A stretch of DNA of 64,000 nt, from positions 62,001 to 126,000 of the forward strand of contig CAKZPV010000002.1 of NCBI GenBank assembly GCA_937139405.1, read 5' to 3'. Numbering within the stretch: the first letter of the stretch is position 1; the number at the start of each line of letters is the position of its first letter. The notes under the pieces are model-generated. The model searched no databases. It saw only the letters and a list, made by a program, of their open reading frames with translations, and was not told the origin of the DNA. Position numbers and translations under genes: made by a program. Of this stretch, positions 1 through 8,844 are shown in pieces. Source of the DNA: an uncultured Nitrospirota bacterium (GTDB lineage: Bacteria; Nitrospirota; Nitrospiria; Nitrospirales; UBA8639).

Positions 1-1945
1 AATCCTGCGGGTTTTTGTCGAACTTGCCATGTGAGGCAATGTGGACGACCGTAAAGTCTTCCTGCTTCATTTCGCGTTCAATATTCGTCTTCAGAAAGTC
101 TTTGTTGAGAAGCGATGTTCCTCCAAATATGTTCTGGAGGTCTTGGATTTCTTGTTGCACATTGGGTAATGGAGCAAAGCCCTGGACGCTTTCGCTTAAG
201 CCCATGGAGAGGAGATGCACTTGCTCGCGATCGAGACTCCGTGCATCTGTGAGTGTGAGCCCGGGTGTTGTGGCGATGGCGTATTTTTGAATGAGAAATT
301 GTTTGCCATCGTGAAGAGTCGCCATCGGGATAGTTCGCAAGGCGCCATCCGGTACGAAGACGAGCGTGTGGATGTCGAATTCGTTGAGATACGACTCCAA
401 TGGTTGCATGAGTAACGTATACAGCGCTTGTGCATGCGGGAGATATTGGTGCGTGGTTCGTTTTTCGAGCAGGGTTCGAAATTGGTGAATGCGTGTGGTT
501 AATTCTTGTTCCGATATCGGGATCGTCATGCGTTTGATGGTGCCGGCGAGGCTGATGAGTATGTCCATGCGATCAGGAAACACAATGGGGTAGATGATGG
601 CCGTATTGATGGCAATCTGATCAATGGGTTCGATTCTGGCTTGATTCACTGCCACGCAATCGTCTTTAAAGTAATCCTGCATCTCGGCGGCTTTGAAGCC
701 TTCAATTGTTTTGCGAGTTTGGTAAAGAAGCTTGTTGAGGTGGTCTTTGTCCGTGGGTTGATCTGCTCGCTCTAGTAAGGCATCTGCCATTTCAAAAAAA
801 AGGCCTCCGATGCTTTCCCGAAACGCAGTTGGATGGTCAGGGAGACCGGCTACGAGTTCCTGACGAATGGGTTGGAGGGTATCGATGGCACGTTGATAGG
901 CCAGGATGGCTTCGTCCAGTTGTCCCAGTTGTTTGAGGTGCTGTCCCGTTTTCCATTCCCATAAATAAAGGGATTCGGGAGCTTGTCCTTGCTGACTGGC
1001 TCGGATAGCTAATTGGGTGAGTTTGAGTGCCTCACGATGTCGTCCTTCTTCTTCGTACAATTCTGCAAGAAATCCCCAACCATAGGATTCTTGTCTCCAG
1101 TCTCCAATAGCTTTGGCCGAATGAATTCCGTCCTGTAGGGCTTCGCTGGCTTGGGTGAAAAGGGTGGTACGATGGTCGATGTCTTTGCGGCTGATATCAC
1201 GCAGGGCCCGTCCAATCGTCAGAAAGTTTTGAATTTTCTCATGCGAGTCTGGAAGGTTTCGTGTGGTATTCCAGGCTTGTTGTAGGCGAAGCGTGGCATT
1301 AGAAATGGCATCGGTTTTTATTTCGACGAGACCTGCATTGATCATGGCGCGAATAGAGAGGGAATGGAGATCCAGAGAGTCGGCAAGAATACTGGTTTCA
1401 GTATAGGCTGCAATGGCTGCTGCTGAATTCTTGAGCACGACATGCGTATTGCCGAGGTCATTGAGAAGTGTTGCAATGAGTGGACGATCTTGAAGCGTAC
1501 GAGCCACTTTCAGGCCTTCTTGAAGAATCGTGAGAGCCGGTTCTGCTTCACCGACCTTTAAGTGTAAAACCCCCAATTGTCCCATTGCCTGCGCCAATAA
1601 TTGCGAGTAATTGTGGATTTGGGCTGACTGGATTGCCGTCTGTAGAAGAAGTTGGGCTCGATGATTCTTCCCCATTTCCGTTAGCGCTCTGGAGACATAG
1701 ATAAGGGCTTGCACATAGTTGGCATGATCGCCCTTTTGTTGAAAATTGGCTGACGCTTGAGTCCATGATTCCGCTGCCTGCTCAAAATTCCCTTGTTGAT
1801 ACGATTGATGGCCTTGGGCTAGTAGGTCTGTTGATGTGTTTTCGGCAGCCTTCACGCCGAGGAGGTTGCCGCCTATTGTCGTCCATAGCACCAAAGATAG
1901 GGCGAACAATCGGAAGAATCTTGTCTTTTGATATTTGTGGGTCAT
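1..1945 (-). CDS. TPR-CHAT domain protein (caspase-like), C-terminus beyond window
   Basis: The gene is read on the minus strand from an ATG at 1945, preceded by an AAAGGG ribosome site; 648 codons are visible and it runs off base 1. Residues about 10-30 form a signal or membrane segment. A long TPR solenoid follows to about residue 400, with repeats such as YQQGNFEQAAESWTQAS. The CHAT core follows: DGALRTIPMATLHDGKQFL, GLSESVQGFAPLPNV and VVHIASHGKF near residue 639, whose His is the expected catalytic one. The catalytic Cys would lie outside the window. CHAT proteins are caspase/separase-like peptidases. In cyanobacteria TPR-CHAT genes often neighbour two-partner-secretion and DUF928 genes, as here. 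Proteolytic activity is inferred from the family. Confidence 0.88.
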   Translation of the reverse strand, partial: MTHKYQKTRFFRLFALSLVLWTTIGGNLLGVKAAENTSTDLLAQGHQSYQQGNFEQAAESWTQASANFQQKGDHANYVQALIYVSRALTEMGKNHRAQLLLQTAIQSAQIHNYSQLLAQAMGQLGVLHLKVGEAEPALTILQEGLKVARTLQDRPLIATLLNDLGNTHVVLKNSAAAIAAYTETSILADSLDLHSLSIRAMINAGLVEIKTDAISNATLRLQQAWNTTRNLPDSHEKIQNFLTIGRALRDISRKDIDHRTTLFTQASEALQDGIHSAKAIGDWRQESYGWGFLAELYEEEGRHREALKLTQLAIRASQQGQAPESLYLWEWKTGQHLKQLGQLDEAILAYQRAIDTLQPIRQELVAGLPDHPTAFRESIGGLFFEMADALLERADQPTDKDHLNKLLYQTRKTIEGFKAAEMQDYFKDDCVAVNQARIEPIDQIAINTAIIYPIVFPDRMDILISLAGTIKRMTIPISEQELTTRIHQFRTLLEKRTTHQYLPHAQALYTLLMQPLESYLNEFDIHTLVFVPDGALRTIPMATLHDGKQFLIQKYAIATTPGLTLTDARSLDREQVHLLSMGLSESVQGFAPLPNVQQEIQDLQNIFGGTSLLNKDFLKTNIEREMKQEDFTVVHIASHGKFDKNPQD

Positions 1946-2097
1946 AGGTATGATTACCCTTTCTCGGATGCATGGCGATATGAATGCGCATATTCTAGAA
2001 ACAACGTTGAATAAGGTCAAAAAATGAGATCAGGATCTTATGTGGGAAATGGATTAGGAACGAATATGATTATCGAGGGGGAAAGTTGGCTTTGTCC

Positions 2098-2134
2098 GTT
2101 GACCAACTGTCTACATCGTAGACAGTTGGTCAAC
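2098..2134. promoter_or_regulatory. Perfect 17-bp inverted repeat between divergent CHAT and DUF928 genes
   Basis: GTTGACCAACTGTCTAC at 2098-2114 is followed by the loop ATC and the exact reverse complement at 2118-2134. It lies 153 bp from the CHAT start and 205 bp from the DUF928 start, and each arm contains a TTGACC element resembling a -35 box. No T-run follows either arm, so an operator or an RNA hairpin is more likely than a terminator. The rest of 1946-2338 shows no gene. Confidence 0.6.
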
Positions 2135-2338
2135 ATTTACAAACGATGGTTGTGGTGTGAATGCTTTCAACTCGTTGAAGTCCTGCATGTTTTTTGCCTG
2201 ACGGATCTAACGAGGCGCCAAAAATTTTTGGAATGAAGTTTGCTTTATTTATATTCTTATTGGACCATAGATTCCCCGAGAAAAAAGTGTATCAGTCTTA
2301 TCGTCTATGGCTTCTATGGGCAAAAAGGAGGAACGATC

Positions 2339-3181
2339 ATGAAGACCACTAAGCTAACATGGGGCGTGACTATTCTTGGGTTGGCGGTAGGTCTCTATTC
2401 ACTTGCTTTGGGCCAGCAAGAAAACGGGAGAACATATTCTGAACGTTCTTCCTTGTTGGCAAAAGCTGGAATGTTTCCAAATAAAGGTGTTCAGGCACCA
2501 AAGCATTCTCGCGACTCTTCGCGATTCAAGGTTGTTGATACTCAAGCCGCTCCTCCCAAAAAAATCTCTGAACCCTTGTATCAACCACCCCGTCGTGGTG
2601 CACCTGGGGGTCGTGTGGGTGGAGGCACGCGAGGACCATCGATGGATTTACCTCTTCTGTATGCGTTGGTTCCTGATCATGTGGCTATTACGGCAGAGAA
2701 ACAACCGAGTTTCGTATGGTATCTCTCGCAGGCCACTGTCTTACCTTTGGAGCTTACGGTGGTAGAGGCCATGATGGTGGAGCCCATGCTGGAAGTGTCC
2801 TTGTCTTCTCCTGCAGAAGCGGGAATCCATATGATTTCATTGACTCAATATGACCTCAGTCTTGAAGCAGGCAAGACCTATCAATGGTTTGTGTCATTAA
2901 TCCCAGATCCTACCCGGCGCTCTAAAGACATTATTGCGGGTGGGTTGTTGCAAGTGGAGCAATTGCCAGATGAGTTGGCGGATACTGTGACGCCAGCCAC
3001 TCCACTTGATGCCACGAAATTTTTGGCTAAAGCAGGCTTTTGGTATGACGCCATGGCTGTGATTACCCAAGGCATTCAAGCCAATCCGACGGATCAGGCT
3101 CTTCGCGGGGTCAGAGCCGTCTTACTCCAAGAGGTTGGCCTGAACATCGTTGCTCAGGTTGATCAGCAGCGTGGTTTATAA
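2339..3181 (+). CDS. DUF928 family exported protein
   Basis: This 280-residue protein starts at the ATG at 2339 behind a strong AAAGGAGG site; an upstream in-frame extension lacks such a site. Residues 1-24 look like a signal peptide. The DUF928 signature PPRRGAPGGRVGGGTRG sits near residue 90, followed by LYALVPD, a beta-rich middle with WYLSQ and YQWFVSLIPDP, and a C-terminal helical part (AKAGFWYDAMAVITQGI). DUF928 is of unknown function and is known mainly from cyanobacteria, typically beside TPR-CHAT and filamentous-haemagglutinin-type secretion genes. The gene is divergent from the CHAT gene and closes with its own terminator. Family assignment is good; the role is unknown, and an envelope location is inferred. 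Confidence 0.85.
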   Translation: MKTTKLTWGVTILGLAVGLYSLALGQQENGRTYSERSSLLAKAGMFPNKGVQAPKHSRDSSRFKVVDTQAAPPKKISEPLYQPPRRGAPGGRVGGGTRGPSMDLPLLYALVPDHVAITAEKQPSFVWYLSQATVLPLELTVVEAMMVEPMLEVSLSSPAEAGIHMISLTQYDLSLEAGKTYQWFVSLIPDPTRRSKDIIAGGLLQVEQLPDELADTVTPATPLDATKFLAKAGFWYDAMAVITQGIQANPTDQALRGVRAVLLQEVGLNIVAQVDQQRGL

Positions 3182-3371
3182 CTGTGGCTTGGAGAGAACG
3201 AGGAGAGAGAAATGTCTTCCGGTCCTGGAGGCCGAATACTGGGCTTCTAGGTGGTGGGGGATAGGGATTATTTTTCTAGTTCCTAACACGTGTTTCGATC
3301 GGTGAAATACCATTTGTCGATCGGAGGGAAGCGACTCCTCTCCTCCATTCCTTACACCCCACAGTTATGAT

Positions 3372-3410
3372 GCCTGTCCCCACGAACAAGAGTGGGGACA
3401 GGCTTTTTTT
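3372..3410 (+). terminator. Strong intrinsic terminator after the DUF928 gene
   Basis: GCCTGTCCCCAC at 3372-3383 pairs with GTGGGGACAGGC at 3392-3403 across an 8-nt loop and is followed by seven T residues. The remaining bases between 3182 and 3649 contain no convincing gene; the short motif CGATCGG occurs twice (near 3296 and 3318). Confidence 0.9.
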
Positions 3411-3649
3411 GTTACTGTTTTTTTCTGCATTGTATCAACTTTTACCCCCTACCTTCCTCCACCAACTTCTGTGAATTCTTTCTGTAGATTGCCAATCTTA
3501 TCTAGTTGGCCGTTTCCACATTTTATTCTCAAGGATTCCAGTGAATAAAGTTTCCTCATGGCTGTCCGATAGGGTTTACCAAGGCAGTTTCTTGGTTTTC
3601 ACCACCCTAAGGTCTCTTGAAACTTTTCTCTCCCTCATTTTCTGTGCGC

Positions 3650-4351
3650 ATGTTCATGAACCACTTTTTGTTGAAAGTGGGACTAGGTTTCATTTTGTGG
3701 TCGTCATTGATCGGTGGCGGAAATCTTGTGGCTTGGGATTCAATCCCTTCGTTCTCTCAGGCCGATGCTCTTGTTGAAACGGCACAGTTGCCACAACAAG
3801 AAGAAATTCAGGGCTTCATCATTTCTTCCCAGCGCAAGTCTTTGCCGTTGAAGTATCTTAGGGAGAATGATGGCCGGGTGTTTGCCGATGTGTATTTTGA
3901 TGAAAGACGGATATGGATTGACGAACGCTTGCAAGGTGTTTTCTTGCGTACCGTGAGGTTGCTGGCTGAAGAACCACAATGGCGGTTACAAATAGAAGGG
4001 CATTGTGATCCTCGTGGTCCTTCTGCATATAACTTTGTACGCGCAGATTTCCACCTTGCCAATCTTACGCACTACTTACACCAACTTGGGATTCAGGCTC
4101 ATCGGATTTCTACCATGAATTATGGGCAAGATCCCCTGACTTGTCTGGTTCAGAATGAGCGTTGCCAGGAGGATAATCTTCGAGCGGAGAAGATTTTTCC
4201 CATCTTGTCTGTTGGGTCTACGCAACGAGGATGCCTGACACGTTTACGTCTTATAGGCGGTGAGAAACAGGCGCGGACCCCGCACGACACTCAAAGCCTA
4301 CCGTTTTTACAGCGAATACAAATCGCCTCTCCTCTTCATCATTTTCACTGA
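3650..4351 (+). CDS. OmpA/Pal-like exported protein with degenerate peptidoglycan-binding site
   Basis: The ATG at 3650 gives 233 residues with a hydrophobic signal segment (residues about 5-27); an ATG at 3656 and a TTG at 3617 are alternatives. The C-terminal half matches the OmpA-like fold: DVYFDERRIWI, then IEGHCDPRGPSAYN, then LHQLGIQAHRISTMNYGQD. In normal Pal/OmpA domains an Arg pair follows the YN motif (as in GERRA) and a late NRRA motif occurs. Here the matching stretches read ADFHLA and NLRA, so a key peptidoglycan-contacting Arg appears lost. It is convergent with the TpsB gene. It may be a structural partner of the neighbouring secretion module; that is inference. Confidence 0.75.
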   Translation: MFMNHFLLKVGLGFILWSSLIGGGNLVAWDSIPSFSQADALVETAQLPQQEEIQGFIISSQRKSLPLKYLRENDGRVFADVYFDERRIWIDERLQGVFLRTVRLLAEEPQWRLQIEGHCDPRGPSAYNFVRADFHLANLTHYLHQLGIQAHRISTMNYGQDPLTCLVQNERCQEDNLRAEKIFPILSVGSTQRGCLTRLRLIGGEKQARTPHDTQSLPFLQRIQIASPLHHFH

Positions 4352-4428
4352 CGATTTCGAATACCTAGCAATGTGCCGTCCTGGTCTTTCCTTTTTTGAA
4401 AGAGGAGACAGAGGTATGCATATCCCAT

Positions 4429-6216
4429 CTATAAGATGTTCAAGATGAACTGTACGTGCACGCCATGGTCTTGAAGGTTCCCTCCAGGTGGGGTATCGGT
4501 GACATGATTAAGTTGTTGGCCCCAATAGACGTTAGCAAAGGCTCGATCAAAAAACCCAAGGCGCAAGCCTGCGCCTATGCTGGCCAATGTTTTGGGATCT
4601 GGCGTAGAAACCTTGGCATTCCATGAACGTCCTACATCGACGAATGGCGCAAAATGGACCGTCACTTGTGGTCCAAGCAGGTTTGGCAACACGGGAATTC
4701 GAGGTTCTATAGAAAAGAGAAAGGCGTTATCTCGAACCAGTTGGTTTTCTCGGTAGCCGCGCACACTATATCGTCCGCCCACTGCAAATTGTTCAAGTGG
4801 AAAAAGACTGTCATTGGCGACTTGCAGTGCGAGGCTACTGATCAATTGTATGCCTAGTGGGTCGATACGACGAGCCCATTGGGCTTGGCCTAACCACGAA
4901 AAAAAGTGGGCGTCGGGATCATTCTTTGCGATGCGATTATTCGTCGCGTTCAGTACATCAATTCCTAAGCTGAATCGTGAGAAGAAGGCAAAGACTTGGT
5001 TCGGTTGTCGATGAATCCATTCCTGCGCGAAGCGTAAGGCGGAGACTTTAGATTTCCCTTTTCGTGTTGTTCCAGGCGTGAATGAGAAGCCTGTTCCACC
5101 AATGAAATTTTGATTTTGGAGATGTTCTCCAATAAGGGTCACGGCGACTTCATCGGTGAGTGTGTGGTACAGCGGTTGTCGTAAGGATACTTTGAAAATC
5201 TGTGATTCGCTTTCAATGTCCAATTGCTTAAACGCCGAGGAAACGACATTAAAATCATTTTTCCGATACTGTAACTCTAAGGTTGTATCCCATTTGGTCA
5301 ATGGTACCGCATACTTTGTATCAAGCAACGGATACACACCTTTTGAGCCACCGTAGGTAAATTGGAACTGGTCTCCAATGGCAAATGGATTATCGACGGC
5401 TATGGTACCTAATCCGCGCTCTGCACCCACCGTGGGGGATTGAAAATTATTAAATTCAGCCCAGGCTCGAAATGGCGAGGCCTCTTCGACTCGCACATCC
5501 AAAATAGCTTCTCCGGGTTTGATGCCCGGTTTCAATTCCGAATTTAATCGTTGAATTCGGCGGTCTTGCAGTAAGAGTTGTAAGCGTTCCTTCAGGGGTC
5601 TGATATTGAGTGGTGGGCCGGTGCTGCGTTCAATGCGTTGTTGAAAATAGAAGGGGAGGAAATAGGTGGTGCCTTCTATATGAATATCGGAAAGTTTGCC
5701 TTCGATGATTCGATAAGTCAGTTCGCCATTTTCAAGCGGTTGATCGGGAATGACGGCTCCTGAATTGACGTAGCCCTTGTTGATATAGGCCTGTGTTAAC
5801 GCTCGGCGCAGTTGTTCGAGTTCTTCTGTTGAGAGTTCTCGTTTTTCATATGGGGCAGTGATCTGCTTCAGTTCTTCGGGTTTGAAAACCGTACTTCCCT
5901 CTACGTGGATGGTCTGGATCATCACTTGCAACCCAGGAGCACGTTTTGGTTGCAATTCGGGAAGAGTCTCGACGGGAGGTAAAATGAACTTAGGAGGCGA
6001 CGTTGCCTGCGGCTTTTGTTCTTCTAACGGGGGAGGCTCACCAGAGCGTCCTGTCGGATCAATGACTGGAGGAAGCTGCGCAAGGAGGGGTTCTGTGAAG
6101 CCTAAGCTTATTAAAAGGTTCAACGTGGCTAGCAAAAAAAACAGGTTCTCGAACTTGTTTTTTTCGATTCTGCCAAAATGATTGTCTCGTGATTTTTGGT
6201 GAAGGTTGGGAGACAT
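4429..6216 (-). CDS. TpsB-type outer-membrane transporter (ShlB/FhaC/HecB family)
   Basis: This 595-residue protein starts at the ATG at 6216; a TTG lies directly before it. The N-terminus carries a signal segment ending near LLAQ, then a Pro-rich linker. A POTRA_2 domain begins near residue 97 (IQTIHVEGSTVFKPEEL, then ELTYRIIEGKLSDIHIEG). A second POTRA-like part and a beta-barrel of the ShlB class follow. The conserved barrel motif appears as SVRGYRENQLVRDNAF. TpsB proteins export a large TpsA exoprotein across the outer membrane; no TpsA gene lies inside the window, so it may be left of base 1 or elsewhere. Linked to the CHAT, DUF928 and OmpA-like genes by position only. Confidence 0.9.
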   Translation of the reverse strand: MSPNLHQKSRDNHFGRIEKNKFENLFFLLATLNLLISLGFTEPLLAQLPPVIDPTGRSGEPPPLEEQKPQATSPPKFILPPVETLPELQPKRAPGLQVMIQTIHVEGSTVFKPEELKQITAPYEKRELSTEELEQLRRALTQAYINKGYVNSGAVIPDQPLENGELTYRIIEGKLSDIHIEGTTYFLPFYFQQRIERSTGPPLNIRPLKERLQLLLQDRRIQRLNSELKPGIKPGEAILDVRVEEASPFRAWAEFNNFQSPTVGAERGLGTIAVDNPFAIGDQFQFTYGGSKGVYPLLDTKYAVPLTKWDTTLELQYRKNDFNVVSSAFKQLDIESESQIFKVSLRQPLYHTLTDEVAVTLIGEHLQNQNFIGGTGFSFTPGTTRKGKSKVSALRFAQEWIHRQPNQVFAFFSRFSLGIDVLNATNNRIAKNDPDAHFFSWLGQAQWARRIDPLGIQLISSLALQVANDSLFPLEQFAVGGRYSVRGYRENQLVRDNAFLFSIEPRIPVLPNLLGPQVTVHFAPFVDVGRSWNAKVSTPDPKTLASIGAGLRLGFFDRAFANVYWGQQLNHVTDTPPGGNLQDHGVHVQFILNIL

Positions 6217-6449
6217 CAACCAAGACCTTGCTGCAAGAGATACAAGAATAAATGAATGAAGCTTTGAATGATGGGATATTCATAGCAAGACGCATCAATA
6301 AATTCTAGTGTGGATTGATTTTAGGAACGCTTCAATGAGGAAGCTAAAGGGCTTATGAGGTTATGGCCGCTTACAAATGAAAGTCGTTACGTGGGCCTGT
6401 CCCATTCTTTTGAGGAAACTTTGAGGATCGCTGGTGAAATATTTATGCC

Positions 6450-6863
6450 TTAATGGCTTTCTTTCACGAGGTTTTTGTTCCATTCAGGGACTTCAATAAT
6501 CAGATCCTTGTCGCCGTTGGGAACGCATTGGCAGGCAAGTCTCGATTTCAGGCTCAAGCCCGGTGCTTCATCGAGTTGATCATTTTCGTCATCAGTTGGT
6601 TCATTGCAGGTTTCGAGACCTTCTTTGACAATGATATGGCAGGTTGAACAAGCGCAGACTCCACCACAAGCATGTTCTACATCAATGCCATTTCCCAAGG
6701 CGATATCCAGGAGGCTTCCAGGCAGCCCATTTTCACCTAGGGGTAATTTTGTATGGTCGACTTGGATTTCGATTGGGTTATCAGGCGTGATGAAGGTGAC
6801 TTTGAAAGGTTTTGTCGCAATGGTCGTTTCGATTTTTTCAATATATGGATTACTGCCTCCCAT
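6450..6863 (-). CDS. fdx: [2Fe-2S] ferredoxin, ISC type
   Basis: The 137-residue protein starts at 6863 behind AAAAGGAGAA. It has an adrenodoxin-type fold with cluster ligands C66, C72 and C75 (C-x5-C-x2-C within HACGGVCACSTCH) and C111 in RLACQC. The acidic stretch NEPTDDENDQLDE before the last ligand is typical of ISC ferredoxins, which supply electrons for cluster assembly on IscU. Here fdx is transcribed away from iscR rather than lying downstream of hscA as in Escherichia coli. An N-terminal extension of about 20 residues precedes the ferredoxin core. Expression probably responds to the shared iscR intergenic region. Confidence 0.93.
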   Translation of the reverse strand: MGGSNPYIEKIETTIATKPFKVTFITPDNPIEIQVDHTKLPLGENGLPGSLLDIALGNGIDVEHACGGVCACSTCHIIVKEGLETCNEPTDDENDQLDEAPGLSLKSRLACQCVPNGDKDLIIEVPEWNKNLVKESH

Positions 6864-6942
6864 TAAATTCTCCTTTTAAAACAATATGTTATAATTTTAT
6901 ATGCGTAGTTAATTTAAGCTGAATTTAATTGTTCTCGCTAAG

Positions 6943-7031
6943 AATCCGACTAATTAAATCTCCGACCATTTTAGTCTTGACCATGCTTGGAGGTCAATGG
7001 TACATTAATACCGATCATATAAGTCGGGATT
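6943..7031. promoter_or_regulatory. Shared fdx-iscR divergent promoter region with Rrf2-like sites
   Basis: Two promoters overlap head to head. For iscR, TTGACC at 6977-6982 is followed after 18 nt by TACATT (7001-7006). For fdx on the minus strand, TTGACC (6997-6992) is followed after 18 nt by TAAAAT (6973-6968). The two -35 boxes form an inverted repeat. Flanking them are AATCCGACT at 6943-6951 and an imperfect 25-bp palindrome at 7007-7031 whose halves read AATACCGAT and, on the other strand, AATCCCGACT. These resemble Rrf2/IscR half-sites, so both genes are probably repressed by IscR. Boxes were read by eye. Confidence 0.5.
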
Positions 7032-7097
7032 AAAGACCGTAGGGAGCCATCGAATCTCAAGCTTCGGTCTCACAATTCACGAAATGGCATCTTCGTT

Positions 7098-7583
7098 ATG
7101 TTGAAAATTTCAAAAAAATCAGACTACGCCTTGATGGCTCTCCAGTATATGGCCACCGTACAATATGGAGAGATGAATACACTCAGTACCTTTCGAGTGG
7201 TGAATACCAAAGAGATTGCTGAAGAACATCATATTCCCTTGGAACTGTTAGCTAAGGTGCTTCAGACATTGGCCAAACATGAAATGATTGAAAGTCAAAA
7301 TGGCCCCAAGGGGGGGTATATCTTGGCTCGTGAGCCCCGGGATATTTCTATTGCTCAAGTGTTGGAAGCGATCGAGGGGCCGTTAGGTATTGCAGATTGC
7401 TACCATGAAAAAAATGATCATTTCGCCTGTGAGCAGATGGAGCATTGCAATATCCGCACACCTCTCTTGAAAGTTCAAGAAAGCATTGGACAATTGCTTA
7501 GTAGTATGTCGATTGAAGATATGATGGAAGAACCGCCCTTAATCATTGTGGAATCTCGAAAAACAGAAGGAGTCCAAGCATGA
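7098..7583 (+). CDS. iscR: Rrf2-family Fe-S-sensing regulator IscR
   Basis: This 161-residue protein has an Rrf2 winged-helix N-terminus ([51 protein letters not shown]). C101, C111 and C117 form the putative [2Fe-2S]-binding trio, with a longer C-x9-C-x5-C spacing than in the E. coli protein. IscR with a cluster normally represses the isc operon, linking assembly supply to demand. An insertion ([13 protein letters not shown]) precedes the recognition helix. The gene heads the isc cluster and overlaps iscS by an ATGA junction, so translation is coupled. No strong ribosome site precedes the ATG, which suits low regulator levels. Confidence 0.93.
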   Translation: MLKISKKSDYALMALQYMATVQYGEMNTLSTFRVVNTKEIAEEHHIPLELLAKVLQTLAKHEMIESQNGPKGGYILAREPRDISIAQVLEAIEGPLGIADCYHEKNDHFACEQMEHCNIRTPLLKVQESIGQLLSSMSIEDMMEEPPLIIVESRKTEGVQA

Positions 7584-8794
7584 AGTTGCCCATATATTTA
7601 GATAATCATTCGACGACCCCGTGTGATCCTCGTGTTGTCGAGGTCATGCTTCCGTATTTCACGGAAAAATTCGGCAATGCGGCCAGCCGAAACCACAGTT
7701 TCGGATGGGAGGTCGAAGAGGGTGTCGAGCATGCCAGAAAACAAATTGCCCATTTAATTGGTGCCGATGCGAAGGAAATTATTTTTACTAGTGGAGCCAC
7801 GGAATCAGATAATTTGGCTCTCCAAGGCATTGTGGCGATGTACCGAGAAAAAGGGGATCACATTATTACCAGCGCGACTGAGCATCGGGCGGTCATTGAT
7901 ACAGCAAAATATCTCGAAAAGAAGGGCGTGACGGTGACGTTTCTTCCTGTAGACAAGGCCGGGATGGTCAGTGCGGATGATGTACGAAATGCGATTACGG
8001 ATAAAACGATTTTAATTTCGGTGATGTTGGCGAATAATGAAATTGGGACAATCAACCCCATCGCTGAAATTGGGAAAGTGGCCAAAGAAAAAGGCATTAT
8101 TTTTCATTGTGATGCAACCCAGGGAGTCGGAAAAATTCCCGTGAATGTGCAGGAAATGGGCATTGATCTGATGTCCTTCTCCGCCCACAAAATTTATGGT
8201 CCTAAAGGAATTGGAGCTCTTTATGTTCGACGCAAAGCCCCTCGCGTTCGGTTAGAGCCGATGATTTATGGTGGTGGCCATGAACGCGGTATGCGCTCGG
8301 GAACGTTACCGGTTCCATTGATCGTGGGGTTTGGAAAAGCTTGTGAATTATGTGAGCAAGAGATGGCCACAGAATCAGTCCGTATGGCGAAAATGCGAGA
8401 TCGCCTGCAGGAGGGCATCATGGGAGCGATGGATGAAGTCTATCTTAACGGCCATCCCACCGAACGCTTACCCGGTAATCTGAATATCAGTTTTGCCTAC
8501 GTGGAAGGTGAGGCTTTGTTGATGGGTGTGAAAGAAATTGCTCTGTCCTCCGGTTCAGCCTGTACATCGGCCACCTTGGAGCCGTCGTATGTGTTACGTG
8601 CCTTAGGTGTTGGTTCGGACTTAGCTCATTCTTCGATTCGCTTTGGGTTGGGTCGATTTAATACCGATGAGGAAATTGAATATACGATAGATCGAATGTT
8701 AAAAGCCGTCACGCATCTTCGAGAAATGTCTCCGCTGTATGAGATGGCCAAAGAGGGAGTTGATTTGACAACGGTGCAATGGGCAGCCCATTAA
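7580..8794 (+). CDS. iscS: Cysteine desulfurase IscS
   Basis: This 404-residue PLP enzyme takes sulfur from L-cysteine and passes it to IscU. The PLP lysine is K204 in [10 protein letters not shown], the cofactor-contacting His is in TSATEHRAV, and the persulfide-forming cysteine is C328 in SSGSACTSA, nearly the same numbering as E. coli IscS. The long catalytic loop and full length place it with group I (IscS/NifS) rather than SufS enzymes. It overlaps iscR by four bases and is followed 50 bp later by iscU. Confidence 0.97.
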   Translation: MKLPIYLDNHSTTPCDPRVVEVMLPYFTEKFGNAASRNHSFGWEVEEGVEHARKQIAHLIGADAKEIIFTSGATESDNLALQGIVAMYREKGDHIITSATEHRAVIDTAKYLEKKGVTVTFLPVDKAGMVSADDVRNAITDKTILISVMLANNEIGTINPIAEIGKVAKEKGIIFHCDATQGVGKIPVNVQEMGIDLMSFSAHKIYGPKGIGALYVRRKAPRVRLEPMIYGGGHERGMRSGTLPVPLIVGFGKACELCEQEMATESVRMAKMRDRLQEGIMGAMDEVYLNGHPTERLPGNLNISFAYVEGEALLMGVKEIALSSGSACTSATLEPSYVLRALGVGSDLAHSSIRFGLGRFNTDEEIEYTIDRMLKAVTHLREMSPLYEMAKEGVDLTTVQWAAH

Positions 8795-8844
8795 ATGATT
8801 CTAGAAGTGGTCGTATCTTTACATAATCAGAAGGAGGAATACTC

